DNA from: Clostridium zeae
GTDB taxonomy: Bacteria > Bacillota > Clostridia > Clostridiales > Clostridiaceae
Reading direction: 5' to 3'
DNA: 64,000 bases
NCBI RefSeq assembly: GCF_017312485.1
Contig: NZ_BMBA01000001.1
Span: forward strand, 820,396-884,395
Shown: one piece after another, positions 45,240-53,920 of the stretch
Numbering within the stretch: position 1 is the first letter of the stretch
Layout of the letters: each line of letters opens with the position of its first letter
Translations under genes and position numbers: made by a program
Notes under the pieces: generated by a model
What the model was told of the DNA's origin: nothing
Databases searched by the model: none
The model's input: only the letters and a program-made list of their open reading frames with translations

Positions 45240-45380
45240 TTATTCACCAGCAGGCTGATAAGCTCCATCAATAGTAATTATCCCGCCATGTGTTGGTAAG
45301 CTCTTGCTTCCTATCACTGGTATTACTAACATGCAAACTAAAAGCATACCTCCAATGGTTTTAAAAAATTTATTTCTCAT
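45240..45380 (-). CDS. Exported 46-aa propeptide, putative quorum-sensing signal
   Basis: ATG at 45380 has GAGGAGGATGGGAT upstream and opens 46 codons (MRNKFFKTIGGMLLVCMLVI at its start). It has a basic start, one hydrophobic export segment, and a short hydrophilic C-terminal part (GIITIDGAYQPAGE) from which a signal could be cut. It lies about 90 nt after the TPR receptor gene on the same strand and is closed by its own terminator. This is the standard layout of RRNPP receptor-propeptide pairs (Rap-Phr, PlcR-PapR, clostridial Qsr-Qsp). The mature peptide cannot be fixed from sequence. Confidence 0.7.
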   Translation of the reverse strand: MRNKFFKTIGGMLLVCMLVIPVIGSKSLPTHGGIITIDGAYQPAGE

Positions 45381-45472
45381 ATCCCATCCTCCTCATTTTA
45401 TAAAGCAATTATAATATATTATACACAAATTGCCATGAAATATGAAATATAAATTGTTAATATTAGTTAAAT

Positions 45473-46744
45473 TTATTGCAATAAAATCTCCAATTTGTTT
45501 AGATATCTTACAGTTTCGCTACTACTATCCATTTTTGCTGATACTTCTGCTAGCTTTAGAACCGCATATGCTTTACCAGATTTGACATCATTAGTATCTA
45601 AAATCTCTAATAATCTGTTCATTAAATCTTGTATGCTTTTATAATCGTTCGCAGATTCATATACTGATATCAAATCCTTACAACTTTCTAGAAGATAGTC
45701 AAATCTCTTATATTCTTCTGCTAAATCAATAGCTAAACCTAATACAAGTATACTTTCTTGATAAAAGCCTGTCTTAAATAGAACCTTACCTTTGGTATTT
45801 AGTATTTGTGAAAGCATTGGCTTGCTAACTTTTACTTTCTTCGCTTTATCAACAAATTTTAAGCTTTTCTCATAGTCACCTATCTTGTAATAAGCATCAG
45901 CTATATTATTATATACCATAGATAGATTTTCATCATCTTTGTCCCTTAAAATATCAATCAAACTTAAATCTTCGTCAATAGCTTCTTCAACTCTATCTAA
46001 ATACGCCAATTCATAGCCTTTCAGAGTTTTTACATTAACTAGTATATCAAAATCAATTTCATCTGCTTTATCAAAAATTATTTGATCAAGTGTCTCTAAA
46101 CTCTTATCATATTGCTGAGTTAACATATAACTAACTGCTAGATTATATTTACCTTTATAGAATACTCTCTTATTTTTTTCTTCTCTCGCATAAGCTATAG
46201 CCTCTTTAAAGTAATAAATAGCATCCTCATGTTCTTCTCTTCTACTCTTACAGATACCAAGTAGTTGATATATTCTTACTTGCGACTTTCTATCTCTAAG
46301 CTCTTTGTACTTGCCTAAAGCCTTACGAAAGTAAGAGAACGCTTCCTTAAAGTCTTCTTTATTATAATACTTCTCCCCTTGAAGCTTGTACATTTCAGCC
46401 TGTAAATCATCTAATTCAAAGTCTTCAGATATCTCAATAAGTTCTTCTAACTTATCGTGATTAGGATCATTCTTTAGTTCTTCATTGCAATAATGAATTG
46501 CATCTTCCTTTGGAGTTCTTGAAAAATATTCATCATCTAAATTTAAGTTAACTGAAATCCTATTTGCAATTTTATTAAATTTTTCTGCAAGAAGTTTAGA
46601 ACTAGCCTTACTTACATTTCTTCTCCCGCTTTCCATCATGCTGATAAAAGCTCTAGTCATGTTTATGCCTTCTAACTCAGCTTGGTTAACTCTAAACTTC
46701 TTTCTCATAAGTTTGATTTTTTCACTTGGACTATGAAATTCCAA
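45473..46744 (-). CDS. RRNPP-type TPR peptide receptor and regulator
   Basis: I prefer the TTG at 46744 (EFHSPSEKIKLMRKKFRVNQ), which has GGGGTGGAG 5 nt upstream, over the ATG at 46759 with no site; the E-x-x-S-x-x-E-K-I-K-x-x-R start is also usual for the group. The 423-aa protein has an N-terminal HTH (AELEGINMTRAFISMMESGRR) and then about seven to nine TPR repeats (residues 100-420), e.g. AFSYFRKALGKYKE and AIYYFKEAIAYAREE. RRNPP receptors bind re-imported peptides in the TPR groove and change DNA binding. The downstream propeptide is its probable ligand. Targets are unknown. Confidence 0.82.
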   Translation of the reverse strand: MEFHSPSEKIKLMRKKFRVNQAELEGINMTRAFISMMESGRRNVSKASSKLLAEKFNKIANRISVNLNLDDEYFSRTPKEDAIHYCNEELKNDPNHDKLEELIEISEDFELDDLQAEMYKLQGEKYYNKEDFKEAFSYFRKALGKYKELRDRKSQVRIYQLLGICKSRREEHEDAIYYFKEAIAYAREEKNKRVFYKGKYNLAVSYMLTQQYDKSLETLDQIIFDKADEIDFDILVNVKTLKGYELAYLDRVEEAIDEDLSLIDILRDKDDENLSMVYNNIADAYYKIGDYEKSLKFVDKAKKVKVSKPMLSQILNTKGKVLFKTGFYQESILVLGLAIDLAEEYKRFDYLLESCKDLISVYESANDYKSIQDLMNRLLEILDTNDVKSGKAYAVLKLAEVSAKMDSSSETVRYLNKLEILLQ

Positions 46745-46784
46745 TGTTCTCCACCCCATTTCATTAGCTTATCGCTGTCATTTT

Positions 46785-47202
46785 TTTACACTTACTATCA
46801 ATTATAAACTAACCTCTTACAATTTGCACCATTATTTCAAGAAAATTTGTTAATTTCTTTAATGTTTTTACAAGCATAGCCTATTAGTTGTCTCTTATTT
46901 TTATGTTTTTTGTTATACAACTTTATATCCGTTATGTCCAAATCAAATTTTATTTACGACAAATTTAAATACATCAAGTTATGCAATATAGCTAACATGC
47001 TATTTAAGCTATATAATATATTGTATGAGATTATCGAAACCTCTTAATCACAAAACCTATAAGCTAATAAACTTATAGAACCTGCTTTTTGTTATTAATT
47101 AAGACTTTTTATAATCTAGATATTTAATAAATATTATCTTATTAAAAAAGATACTATTTCTCTTTAGCAATATTATGGCGGCTCGAAATCGGAGGGACAC
47201 AC
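46785..47202. other. Divergent region, about 420 bp
   Basis: AT-rich region between the RRNPP receptor and the TetR gene. I see no ORF and no strong structured RNA. Promoters of both genes must lie here. Confidence 0.45.
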
Positions 47203-47772
47203 ATGGCACAAACAACTAAAAAAGCACTTGCTGCGTCATTAAAAAAATTATTATCTCAAAAGCCTATGGATAAAATCACTATTTTTGATATTGTAGAGGA
47301 TTGTGAAGTTAATAGACAAACCTTCTACTATCATTTTAAGGACATATATGATCTTGTTGAATGGATTTATACTAACGAAGCTTCACAAGCCCTTGGAGAC
47401 AAAAAGACATATGATACCTGGCAGCAGGGCTTTATGCAAATTTTTGAATACGTTTCTAATAATAAAGATTTCGTTTTAAATACCTATCACTCCCTTAATC
47501 GAGAACACTTAGAAAATTATCTCTATAGTGAAACTTATAATCTTTTACTTGGTGTTGTAGAAGAAAAGGCTAGTGGTATCACTGTAAGAAATGATGACGA
47601 TAAGGCGTTTATAGCACATTTTTATAAATATGCCTTTGTAGGCCTTATGCTTGAATGGATTGGCAAAGGTATGAAAGATGACCCATCTGCTATTATAGCA
47701 AGAGTAAATATTTTAATACATGGTAGCATAGTCAAAGCACTTGAAAACTTTGGAACTACTAATCATATTTAG
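47203..47772 (+). CDS. TetR-family regulator (DhaS/TetR_C_8-like)
   Basis: The 189-aa protein has an HTH at residues about 8-52 (LAASLKKLLSQKPMDKITIF, then VNRQTFYYHFKDIYDLVEWI), with T-F-Y-Y-H-F-K-D as the recognition helix end. The opening A-x-T-T-K-K-A-L-A and the W-I-Y-T-N-E after the HTH are typical of the DhaS-like subgroup. The C-terminal ligand domain is helical. Start at ATG with GGAGGGACACAC upstream. No adjacent target operon is in the same direction; the gene is followed by decayed DNA. Confidence 0.87.
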   Translation: MAQTTKKALAASLKKLLSQKPMDKITIFDIVEDCEVNRQTFYYHFKDIYDLVEWIYTNEASQALGDKKTYDTWQQGFMQIFEYVSNNKDFVLNTYHSLNREHLENYLYSETYNLLLGVVEEKASGITVRNDDDKAFIAHFYKYAFVGLMLEWIGKGMKDDPSAIIARVNILIHGSIVKALENFGTTNHI

Positions 47773-47936
47773 AATTTAATTTGACTAAAACTCTTATAAT
47801 TGCCTAATGTGTAAGTTATTCTATATGGTGATTATAGAAAAATACATTAACCACAACCAAACATAATACAACGTAAGTGCTCAGAAAAATCTGCTTCAGT
47901 TGAGTATTTAACAAACATAAAAAATCCACTTGATAA

Positions 47937-48008
47937 ATGTATTAAATAAATGTTGTTATTATAAAGGACAAGCTATTTTATATAAACAACAACATTTATT
48001 TAATACAT
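47937..48008. repeat. 21-bp inverted repeat with dispersed-repeat copy B
   Basis: The arms at 47937-47957 and 47988-48008 are perfect reverse complements of 21 nt around a 30-nt loop. The right arm and following bases (to about 48018) match copies A (38105) and C (51207). This copy alone has both arms, so it may be the most complete form of a small mobile palindrome. Confidence 0.6.
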
Positions 48009-48010
48009 AA

Positions 48011-48216
48011 CTATATAGAAACTTCATCTTCAACAGCTATATTGTTATCAAAGTGTACATCCATAAGTTCATCATAGTTACTTACGATTTTTGTAATAAA
48101 CTCGTCTTTTTCATTAAATATATTAAACTCATGTAAGTGGGAGTTTCTCCCGTCATACTTAACTCAGGCTTTATTCCTGCCACCTCTTGTAGTTTTTTTG
48201 TACAACATATGAGCAT
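48011..48216 (-). pseudogene. Frameshifted relic, DUF6933-like start
   Basis: ATG at 48216 opens MLICCTKKLQEVAGIKPELS, which resembles the start of DUF6933/pRiA4b-ORF3-like proteins (M-L-I-x-C-T-K-K-L). After about 30 codons the likely continuation is in another frame (HEFNIFNEKDEFITKIVSNY onward), ending at 48011. The full protein should be longer, so this looks like a frameshifted, internally deleted remnant. Family assignment rests on the first ten residues. Confidence 0.4.
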
Positions 48217-48254
48217 CTCTTTTTACTCCTCTTTGCTTTTCTATTCCAATAGAT

Positions 48255-48497
48255 TTATATATCTATCATATCTCCAATTATCTTATAGGTATTATCCCAA
48301 AATTTAGGATTATTTATATCTATATCAAATGTTCTCAGTATATCACACAAGTTTCCTTTTCCATCGTTAGCTAAAAAACCATCATATTTATCTACAAACT
48401 CTTGCCCTTTTTCTAAATACATGTCATAGAAGACTTTAGATTGTAAGTCACCAAAGATATATGGGAAATTATAAAAGTTATCTATTTCCCATTTCAA
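48255..48497 (-). pseudogene. C-terminal fragment of oligoendopeptidase F (M3 peptidase)
   Basis: The 80-aa frame (FYNFPYIFGDLQSKVFYDMY, then G-Q-E-F-V-D-K-Y-D-G-F-L-A) matches the extreme C-terminus of PepF-type metallopeptidases, where F-Y-N-F-P-Y-x-F-G is followed by E-E-G-x-x-F-V-x-K-Y. The zinc site (HExxH) and the rest of the about 600-aa enzyme are absent upstream. So it is a remnant of a deleted gene. Confidence 0.65.
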
Positions 48498-48779
48498 GTT
48501 TTATACCTCTATATTTATGAAGATTTTGACAGAAATTTTTGTGTCACTTCGTATACACTTATATAAATACTGTTTTTAGATTTGACATAAAATTCAAACT
48601 TAAGTTATTCTTTAGGTATTTTTTATTATTTCTTAAGACTTTTAATTTAGTGTTATGTTATTATGTTATTACCAAAATTTGTATAAGGTTATCTTTCTTT
48701 AATATCTCAATCAAAGATTTATGTTAACCAAATACAGTTTATTGGATAAATTTTTTATAAAAGAGAAGGGGGATTTATA
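48498..48779. other. AT-rich region upstream of the beta-lactamase-fold gene
   Basis: No credible ORF. The AGAAGGGGG site of the next gene is at 48763-48772. Confidence 0.45.
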
Positions 48780-51011
48780 ATGAAAAAGCGATTGTTAGCA
48801 TTTTCATTAATGATGCTTTTTTCGGCATCTACAACAACTACAGTTTTTGCTGAAGATATTATTACTGGAGGAACACCAGCTGCAAAACTTCCGTTTACAA
48901 GTATAAAAACGGATTTCCCTACAACTGATCTACCTTTTACAACTATCGATGGTTATAAGGCGCCAAAGCCAAATATATCTTCACAGCTTAACAAAAAAAA
49001 TTCACTTGTTAAAAGCTCTTCGGATTCAGCTTATGCTGCAACAAAAGCAGTTGCTGATGAAAAGGCTTCTGTCATTACGTCTTACTATGGGTGTACAAGC
49101 CTTCAATATGCCTTGATAGACAATGGTAAAATCGTACTATCTGGTAATTCAGGACTAGCCTCCGTAGAGAAAGCTACTACTCCTACAGCTGACACTATGT
49201 ACGGTATTGGCTCAGTAAGCAAAATGTTTGCTACAACTGCAGTAATGACTTTAGTAGACAAGGGCAGAATCAACTTAGATGCTCCAGTTACCCAATATAT
49301 TAGAGAATTTAAAATGGCAGATGAAAGATATAAAAAGATTACAGTTAGAATGCTTCTAAATCATTCTTCTGGACTTATGGGCTCAAGCTTATCTAATGCA
49401 TTACTTTTTGGAGATAATGATACAAATGCTCATGATACTTTCTTAGCACAACTAAGAACTCAACGTCTAAAGGCTAATCCTGGTGAATACTCAGTGTATT
49501 GCAATGATGGCTTTACCTTAGCTGAAATCCTAGTAGAACGTGTTACAGGGACAAGCTTTACAAACTATATAACGAGGACAATCTTAAATCCATTAAAAAT
49601 GGAAGACACAAAGACTCCAGTAAGTTCATTTGATAGAGAAAAGTTAGCCAAGACATATGCTAATGGAATCTCTGAAGCTTTACCAGCAGAAAATTTTCTT
49701 GCTATCGGTGCTGGTGGTATTTATTCAAGTGCAGAAGATTTATGTAACTTTGCAACAACCTTCACAAATAATTCAAACGGAGTTCTTTCAAAGAAATCTA
49801 TTAAAGCAATGGAGAATAAAGAATATCTAAGAGGGGTTTGGCCTGAAGATAATGATAATGTGTTAGGCTATGGTTTAGGCTGGGATGATGTAAATACCTA
49901 TCCTTTCAATCAATATAATATAAAAGCTTTATCCAAAGGCGGCGATACACTCTACTATCACACTAACTTTACAGTCCTTCCAGATCAAAATATGGCAGTG
50001 GCAGTGGTGAGTTCAGGCTCCTCCAGTACTTACGATCAAGTAATGGCTCAAGAGATACTTCTTGCTGCATTAAAAGAAAAAGGTGTCATAAATGAAATTA
50101 AACCAGATAAGACTTTTCCTGCCTCAGAAAAAGCAACAGTACCAGCAGAAATCAAAAATCTCGAAGGCAAATATCTATCATCTTCAGGATTTCTTGATAC
50201 CAAGGTAGATACTGAAGGCGGCACCTTAAGTTTATCCTATCCTCAAATGCCACAATACGGTACACAGACTTTCAATTATACTAAAGATGGTTACTTTGTA
50301 TCCTCTGATGGTACTGAAAAACTTAAGCTAGTAAAGGAAACTAATGGAGAAACCTATCTTGAAGAAGGAATATATGCAAGTCTTCCTCTTCTTGGACAAA
50401 CTGCTATCGACTATTATGTTGCACAAAAGGAAACTCTTAATACACTTCCAGAAAATATCGCTAAGGCTTGGGATAAAAGAGATGGAAAAAATTATTACCT
50501 CTTAAATGAAAAATATTCCTCAATGCTCTATCTTCGTGGATATCCTGTTGCGCAGGTAGGCTTTTCAAAAGGCTTTGAAGGATATTTAGGAGCAAATAAA
50601 ATTGTAGATAAAAATACAGCAGTTTCTATATTAGATGGACCAGGTACTATGTCACGAGATCTAGTAGATTTTAATTTCTTTAAGCTTGGTAGGTACGAAT
50701 ACCTAAGTGCTGATGGTAGAATTTATATAGAAGACTCTGCAATAGATACTCTCTCTTCAAAAAGTGCTTTCACTTGTAAAATTGATAAAGATGGATTTGC
50801 AAAGTGGTATAAGATTGGTAGCGAATCTGCTGATAAAGAAATTACTGTAAATCTTCCATGCAATTCAGCCTTTGTAGTTTACGATAGCAATGGCACACTA
50901 GTAAATGATTCATTAGTTACAGGCTCCAACAAAGTTAAATTACCTAAGGACGGAACAATCGTATTCTTAGGTAGCGCACATTCTGAATTTAAGGTTCAGT
51001 ACAACAACTAA
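48780..51011 (+). CDS. Secreted serine hydrolase, beta-lactamase/class C PBP fold
   Basis: The 743-aa protein has a Sec signal peptide (about 1-25, ending V-F-A-E). Residues about 95-430 are a class C beta-lactamase/DD-peptidase-type domain: S145-V-S-K148 catalytic motif (GIGSVSKMF), Y240-C-N242 as the second motif, and GGDTLYYHT near 390 as the third-box region. About 300 further residues of beta-rich sequence follow. Such enzymes cleave D-amino-acid peptides or esters at the cell surface, and only some inactivate beta-lactams. Start ATG with AGAAGGGGG upstream. It is monocistronic, with a terminator after it. Confidence 0.88.
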   Translation: MKKRLLAFSLMMLFSASTTTTVFAEDIITGGTPAAKLPFTSIKTDFPTTDLPFTTIDGYKAPKPNISSQLNKKNSLVKSSSDSAYAATKAVADEKASVITSYYGCTSLQYALIDNGKIVLSGNSGLASVEKATTPTADTMYGIGSVSKMFATTAVMTLVDKGRINLDAPVTQYIREFKMADERYKKITVRMLLNHSSGLMGSSLSNALLFGDNDTNAHDTFLAQLRTQRLKANPGEYSVYCNDGFTLAEILVERVTGTSFTNYITRTILNPLKMEDTKTPVSSFDREKLAKTYANGISEALPAENFLAIGAGGIYSSAEDLCNFATTFTNNSNGVLSKKSIKAMENKEYLRGVWPEDNDNVLGYGLGWDDVNTYPFNQYNIKALSKGGDTLYYHTNFTVLPDQNMAVAVVSSGSSSTYDQVMAQEILLAALKEKGVINEIKPDKTFPASEKATVPAEIKNLEGKYLSSSGFLDTKVDTEGGTLSLSYPQMPQYGTQTFNYTKDGYFVSSDGTEKLKLVKETNGETYLEEGIYASLPLLGQTAIDYYVAQKETLNTLPENIAKAWDKRDGKNYYLLNEKYSSMLYLRGYPVAQVGFSKGFEGYLGANKIVDKNTAVSILDGPGTMSRDLVDFNFFKLGRYEYLSADGRIYIEDSAIDTLSSKSAFTCKIDKDGFAKWYKIGSESADKEITVNLPCNSAFVVYDSNGTLVNDSLVTGSNKVKLPKDGTIVFLGSAHSEFKVQYNN

Positions 51012-51089
51012 AGGGGGCCCATGTATAAATTAATAATTAGGCTAGTACCCCTATAAAGACTTCCTAAATCACATAAATTACTTCTTACA

Positions 51090-51120
51090 AAAATGCAGAT
51101 GTACTATTCATCTGCATTTT
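51090..51120 (+). terminator. Terminator after the serine hydrolase
   Basis: A 12-bp perfect stem, AAAATGCAGATG (51090-51101) and CATCTGCATTTT (51109-51120), with a 7-nt loop, 78 nt after the stop. Confidence 0.85.
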
Positions 51121-51206
51121 CTTTATATTTATAAGTAGCCTAATCTACTCATAACATCTTAAAATATTTTTGGCAACATTACGCTTCTTTGCCCTACCAT
51201 ATAATC

Positions 51207-51250
51207 ACCAACATTTATTTAATACATAGTACTAGGCTTTTAAAATAGTA
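51207..51250. repeat. Dispersed repeat, copy C
   Basis: 44 bp starting ACCAACATTTATTTAATACA and ending TTTAAAATAGTA, similar to copy A at 38105-38148. It lies between the serine hydrolase terminator and the TetR promoter. Confidence 0.6.
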
Positions 51251-51389
51251 TCTCTTTCACCGAGCTGCTATCAATAAACATATAGCTATATAAATATGTT
51301 TTCAAAGATGCTTTAAGAAGCACTTCTTAACAATATTTTAAGCATTTACTTTAGAGAAAAGACGACACAAAAATATTTCCCTATCCCCA

Positions 51390-51439
51390 TTGACCAAATC
51401 GGTTTATAGAGTTACAATTAAGTAAACCGATTCGGTTTA
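51390..51439 (+). promoter_or_regulatory. Promoter and TetR-type operator of the ABC export operon
   Basis: TTGACC (51390-51395), 17-nt spacer, TACAAT (51413-51418). A perfect 8-1-8 palindrome TAAACCGA-T-TCGGTTTA (51423-51439) starts at about +1, and an additional half site (AAATCGGTTTAT, 51397-51408) lies in the spacer. This is the usual setting of a TetR operator and predicts autorepression. Confidence 0.8.
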
Positions 51440-51461
51440 TAGCAATTGTGAGGTGGTGTTC

Positions 51462-52076
51462 TTGGAAAAATTTAAAAACTTGCCAAAGGAAAAGCAAGAT
51501 ACAATTATAAATGCAGCTCTAAAAATTTTTGGATCAAATGGTTATAAAAAAGCTTCAGTCAATGATATTGCTTCTGCTGCTGGGATATCTAAAGCCATGG
51601 TATTTCACTATTTTGGTACAAAAAAAGCCCTTTACCTTTATTTAATTGAACTTTGCGGAAATATTGTTGTGAATGAGATCATTAATAGATTTGATAACAC
51701 AGTTACTGACTTTTTTGACAGAATCAAAATGACTACTGAAATTGAACTTTCTGTTATGAAGCAGTACACTGCTATTCCTACCTTTTTGACAAGTATGTAT
51801 TTTGAAGCTGATGAAGAAGTTAAGGATGATATTAAAGCTATCATCTCACAAGGGGACGGCTTTAGAGAAAAAATCGCCTTAGATGGTATAGAGGTATCAA
51901 AGTTTAAAGAATCAGTTGATCTTAAAGTTGTAATGAAAATGCTCACTTGGATGGCTGATGGCTTTATGAATCAGTTTTCAGGTAAAACAGATGTAGATTT
52001 CGAAGGCATCTGTAATGAATTTTACGATTGTCTTAATATGTTAAAAAAGAACTTTTATAAAGAAGAATATTTGTAG
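51462..52076 (+). CDS. TetR-family repressor of the ABC-2 operon
   Basis: I prefer the TTG at 51462 (EKFKNLPKEKQDTIINAALK), with GAGGTG 6 nt upstream, over the GTG at 51453. The 204-aa protein has an HTH at about 10-55 (ALKIFGSNGYKKASVNDIAS, AAGISKAMVFHYFGTKKALY) and a helical ligand domain. It is followed 118 nt later by an ABC transporter operon on the same strand. A palindrome at its own promoter supports autorepression and control of the exporter. The inducer is probably a transported compound. Confidence 0.9.
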   Translation: MEKFKNLPKEKQDTIINAALKIFGSNGYKKASVNDIASAAGISKAMVFHYFGTKKALYLYLIELCGNIVVNEIINRFDNTVTDFFDRIKMTTEIELSVMKQYTAIPTFLTSMYFEADEEVKDDIKAIISQGDGFREKIALDGIEVSKFKESVDLKVVMKMLTWMADGFMNQFSGKTDVDFEGICNEFYDCLNMLKKNFYKEEYL

Positions 52077-52194
52077 TACTTAAACCTTAAATACATATTA
52101 AAGCTGTAACTACAGTATAAATTAGAAGCTGAACTATGGATTTGTAATTATTAAAGAACCTTATAATAATATTAAAATTTGGGAGGCTTAAATT

Positions 52195-53076
52195 ATGAAT
52201 GTGATTGAAATTAGCAATCTTACAAAACAGTATGGTAAGTCTAGAGGTATCATTGATGTTAATCTAAATATTGAAGAAGGAGAAATATTCGGTTTCATTG
52301 GACCAAATGGTGCTGGAAAGTCCACTACTATTAGAACACTTTTAGGGCTTATCTATCCAACTAGTGGAAGTGCAACTATATTCGGAAAGAATTGCATTGA
52401 AAGTCCTGAAGTAAGACAATCTTTAGGTTATCTTCCATCAGAAGTTTTCTATTACGATAATATGAAGGTTATAGATTTGTTAAAATACTCTGCAAGCTTT
52501 TACAAAAAGGACTGTACTAAAAGAATTCATGAACTTGCAGAAATTATGGATCTAGATTTAAAAAAGAAAATAGATGATCTTTCCTTTGGGAACAAAAAGA
52601 AAGTCGGCATCGTACAAGGACTTTTACATGAACCAAAGCTAATCATACTAGATGAACCAACAAGTGGTCTCGACCCATTAATGCAGCAAAGATTTTTTGA
52701 GCTTATCAAAGAGGAAAATAAAAAAGGTGCAACTGTATTCTTCTCCTCTCATATCCTAGGTGAAGTTCAAAAGATGTGCGACCGTGTAGCTTTTATAAAA
52801 GATGGTAAAATAATTAAGCTTGAAAAAATGAGCACTCTTCAAGAAAATAACTACAAAAAAATCAGCATTGAAGCTAAATCAGGCATTAAAAAAGATGAAT
52901 TTAATATTAGTGGAGTAAGCAATTTTAACATAGAAGGCACAACAGCTAGTTTCATCTTTAAGGGTAATATTAACTCCATCACTAAAAAGCTTGCCGAAAT
53001 CGATTTAAGTAATATATCCATTGAAGAACCAGATTTAGAGGAAATCTTTATGCATTATTATAATAAGGAGGATTAG
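52195..53076 (+). CDS. ABC-2 exporter ATP-binding protein
   Basis: The 293-aa protein has Walker A GPNGAGKST (residues 36-44), signature LSFGNKKKVGI in place of LSGGQ, Walker B LIILDEPTSGLD and the H-loop His (FSSHI). The Gly-Asn form of the signature is common in this exporter group. The C-terminal about 70 residues form a regulatory domain. It energises the two permeases encoded next (5 and 40 nt gaps). Start at ATG with GGGAGG upstream. Confidence 0.92.
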   Translation: MNVIEISNLTKQYGKSRGIIDVNLNIEEGEIFGFIGPNGAGKSTTIRTLLGLIYPTSGSATIFGKNCIESPEVRQSLGYLPSEVFYYDNMKVIDLLKYSASFYKKDCTKRIHELAEIMDLDLKKKIDDLSFGNKKKVGIVQGLLHEPKLIILDEPTSGLDPLMQQRFFELIKEENKKGATVFFSSHILGEVQKMCDRVAFIKDGKIIKLEKMSTLQENNYKKISIEAKSGIKKDEFNISGVSNFNIEGTTASFIFKGNINSITKKLAEIDLSNISIEEPDLEEIFMHYYNKED

Positions 53077-53080
53077 TACT

Positions 53081-53881
53081 ATGAATATGTTTCTACATGA
53101 ACTAAAATCTCTCCGAAAAACAACAATTATATGGACGGTTTCTCTAGTTGCATTGCTTGCACTTTATCTTTCCATATATCCTGGAATGGCAAAAGATGCT
53201 GAGGATTTTAAAACCTTACTGGGAAACTACCCAGCACCAGTTAGAGCAATCTTAGGTATTAACCTTGACACTATTACATCAATTTTAGGATTTTATTCAA
53301 TGATATTTTCCTTTATCGTAGTTTTTGGAGCCGTTCAAGCGATGAATCTTGGAGTTTCAATACTTTCTAGAGAAGCTAGAGAAAGAACAGCTGATTTCCT
53401 ACTAGTAAAACCAGTGTCACGTACCTCCATTGTAACTGCAAAACTTTTAGCAGCTTTTACTGATATAGTTATTACAAATGTGATTTTCTTAACTGTTTCT
53501 TTTATCATGGCAAATGCGGTTAAAACCTCAGACTTTGATTTAAAAGCATTTTTCTTGATTAACCTTACATTATTTTTCATCCAAGTTATATTTCTTGCAA
53601 TAGGAATGATTTCTTCAGTATTTTTCAAGAAACTTAAAAATATTCTTCCTTTATCACTAGGAGTAGTCTTTGGATTGTACATGATAGGCGCACTTATTGC
53701 TACTGGAAAAGACGTTGATGCTACTCGTTACATCTCTCCTTTTAGATATTTTGATATTCCTTATATCATAAAGAACACAAGCTATGAGGCTTCATATATG
53801 ATTACCGGAATAGCAATTGTAGTTATTTCTATTATTGTAAGCTATATCGTTTATAACAAAAAGGATATCCATGCAGTGTAA
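53081..53881 (+). CDS. ABC-2 type permease subunit 1
   Basis: The 266-aa protein has six transmembrane helices, with a long N-terminal extracytoplasmic or cytoplasmic start (M-F-L-H-E-L-K-S-L-R-K-T) and the E-A-R-E-R-T-A-D-F-L-L-V-K-P-V-S-R loop typical of ABC-2 permeases. It lies 4 nt after the ATPase gene. It is similar to the next gene, so the pair is probably a duplicate that makes a heterodimeric channel. Confidence 0.88.
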   Translation: MNMFLHELKSLRKTTIIWTVSLVALLALYLSIYPGMAKDAEDFKTLLGNYPAPVRAILGINLDTITSILGFYSMIFSFIVVFGAVQAMNLGVSILSREARERTADFLLVKPVSRTSIVTAKLLAAFTDIVITNVIFLTVSFIMANAVKTSDFDLKAFFLINLTLFFIQVIFLAIGMISSVFFKKLKNILPLSLGVVFGLYMIGALIATGKDVDATRYISPFRYFDIPYIIKNTSYEASYMITGIAIVVISIIVSYIVYNKKDIHAV

Positions 53882-53920
53882 GCTTAATGCACTTGGATTT
53901 AATTATAAGGAGGTCTAATT

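Noticed and set aside
48539-48727. 62-aa plus-strand frame upstream of the serine hydrolase
   Set aside because: No ribosome binding site, AT-rich Phe/Leu/Tyr composition, and no family resemblance.
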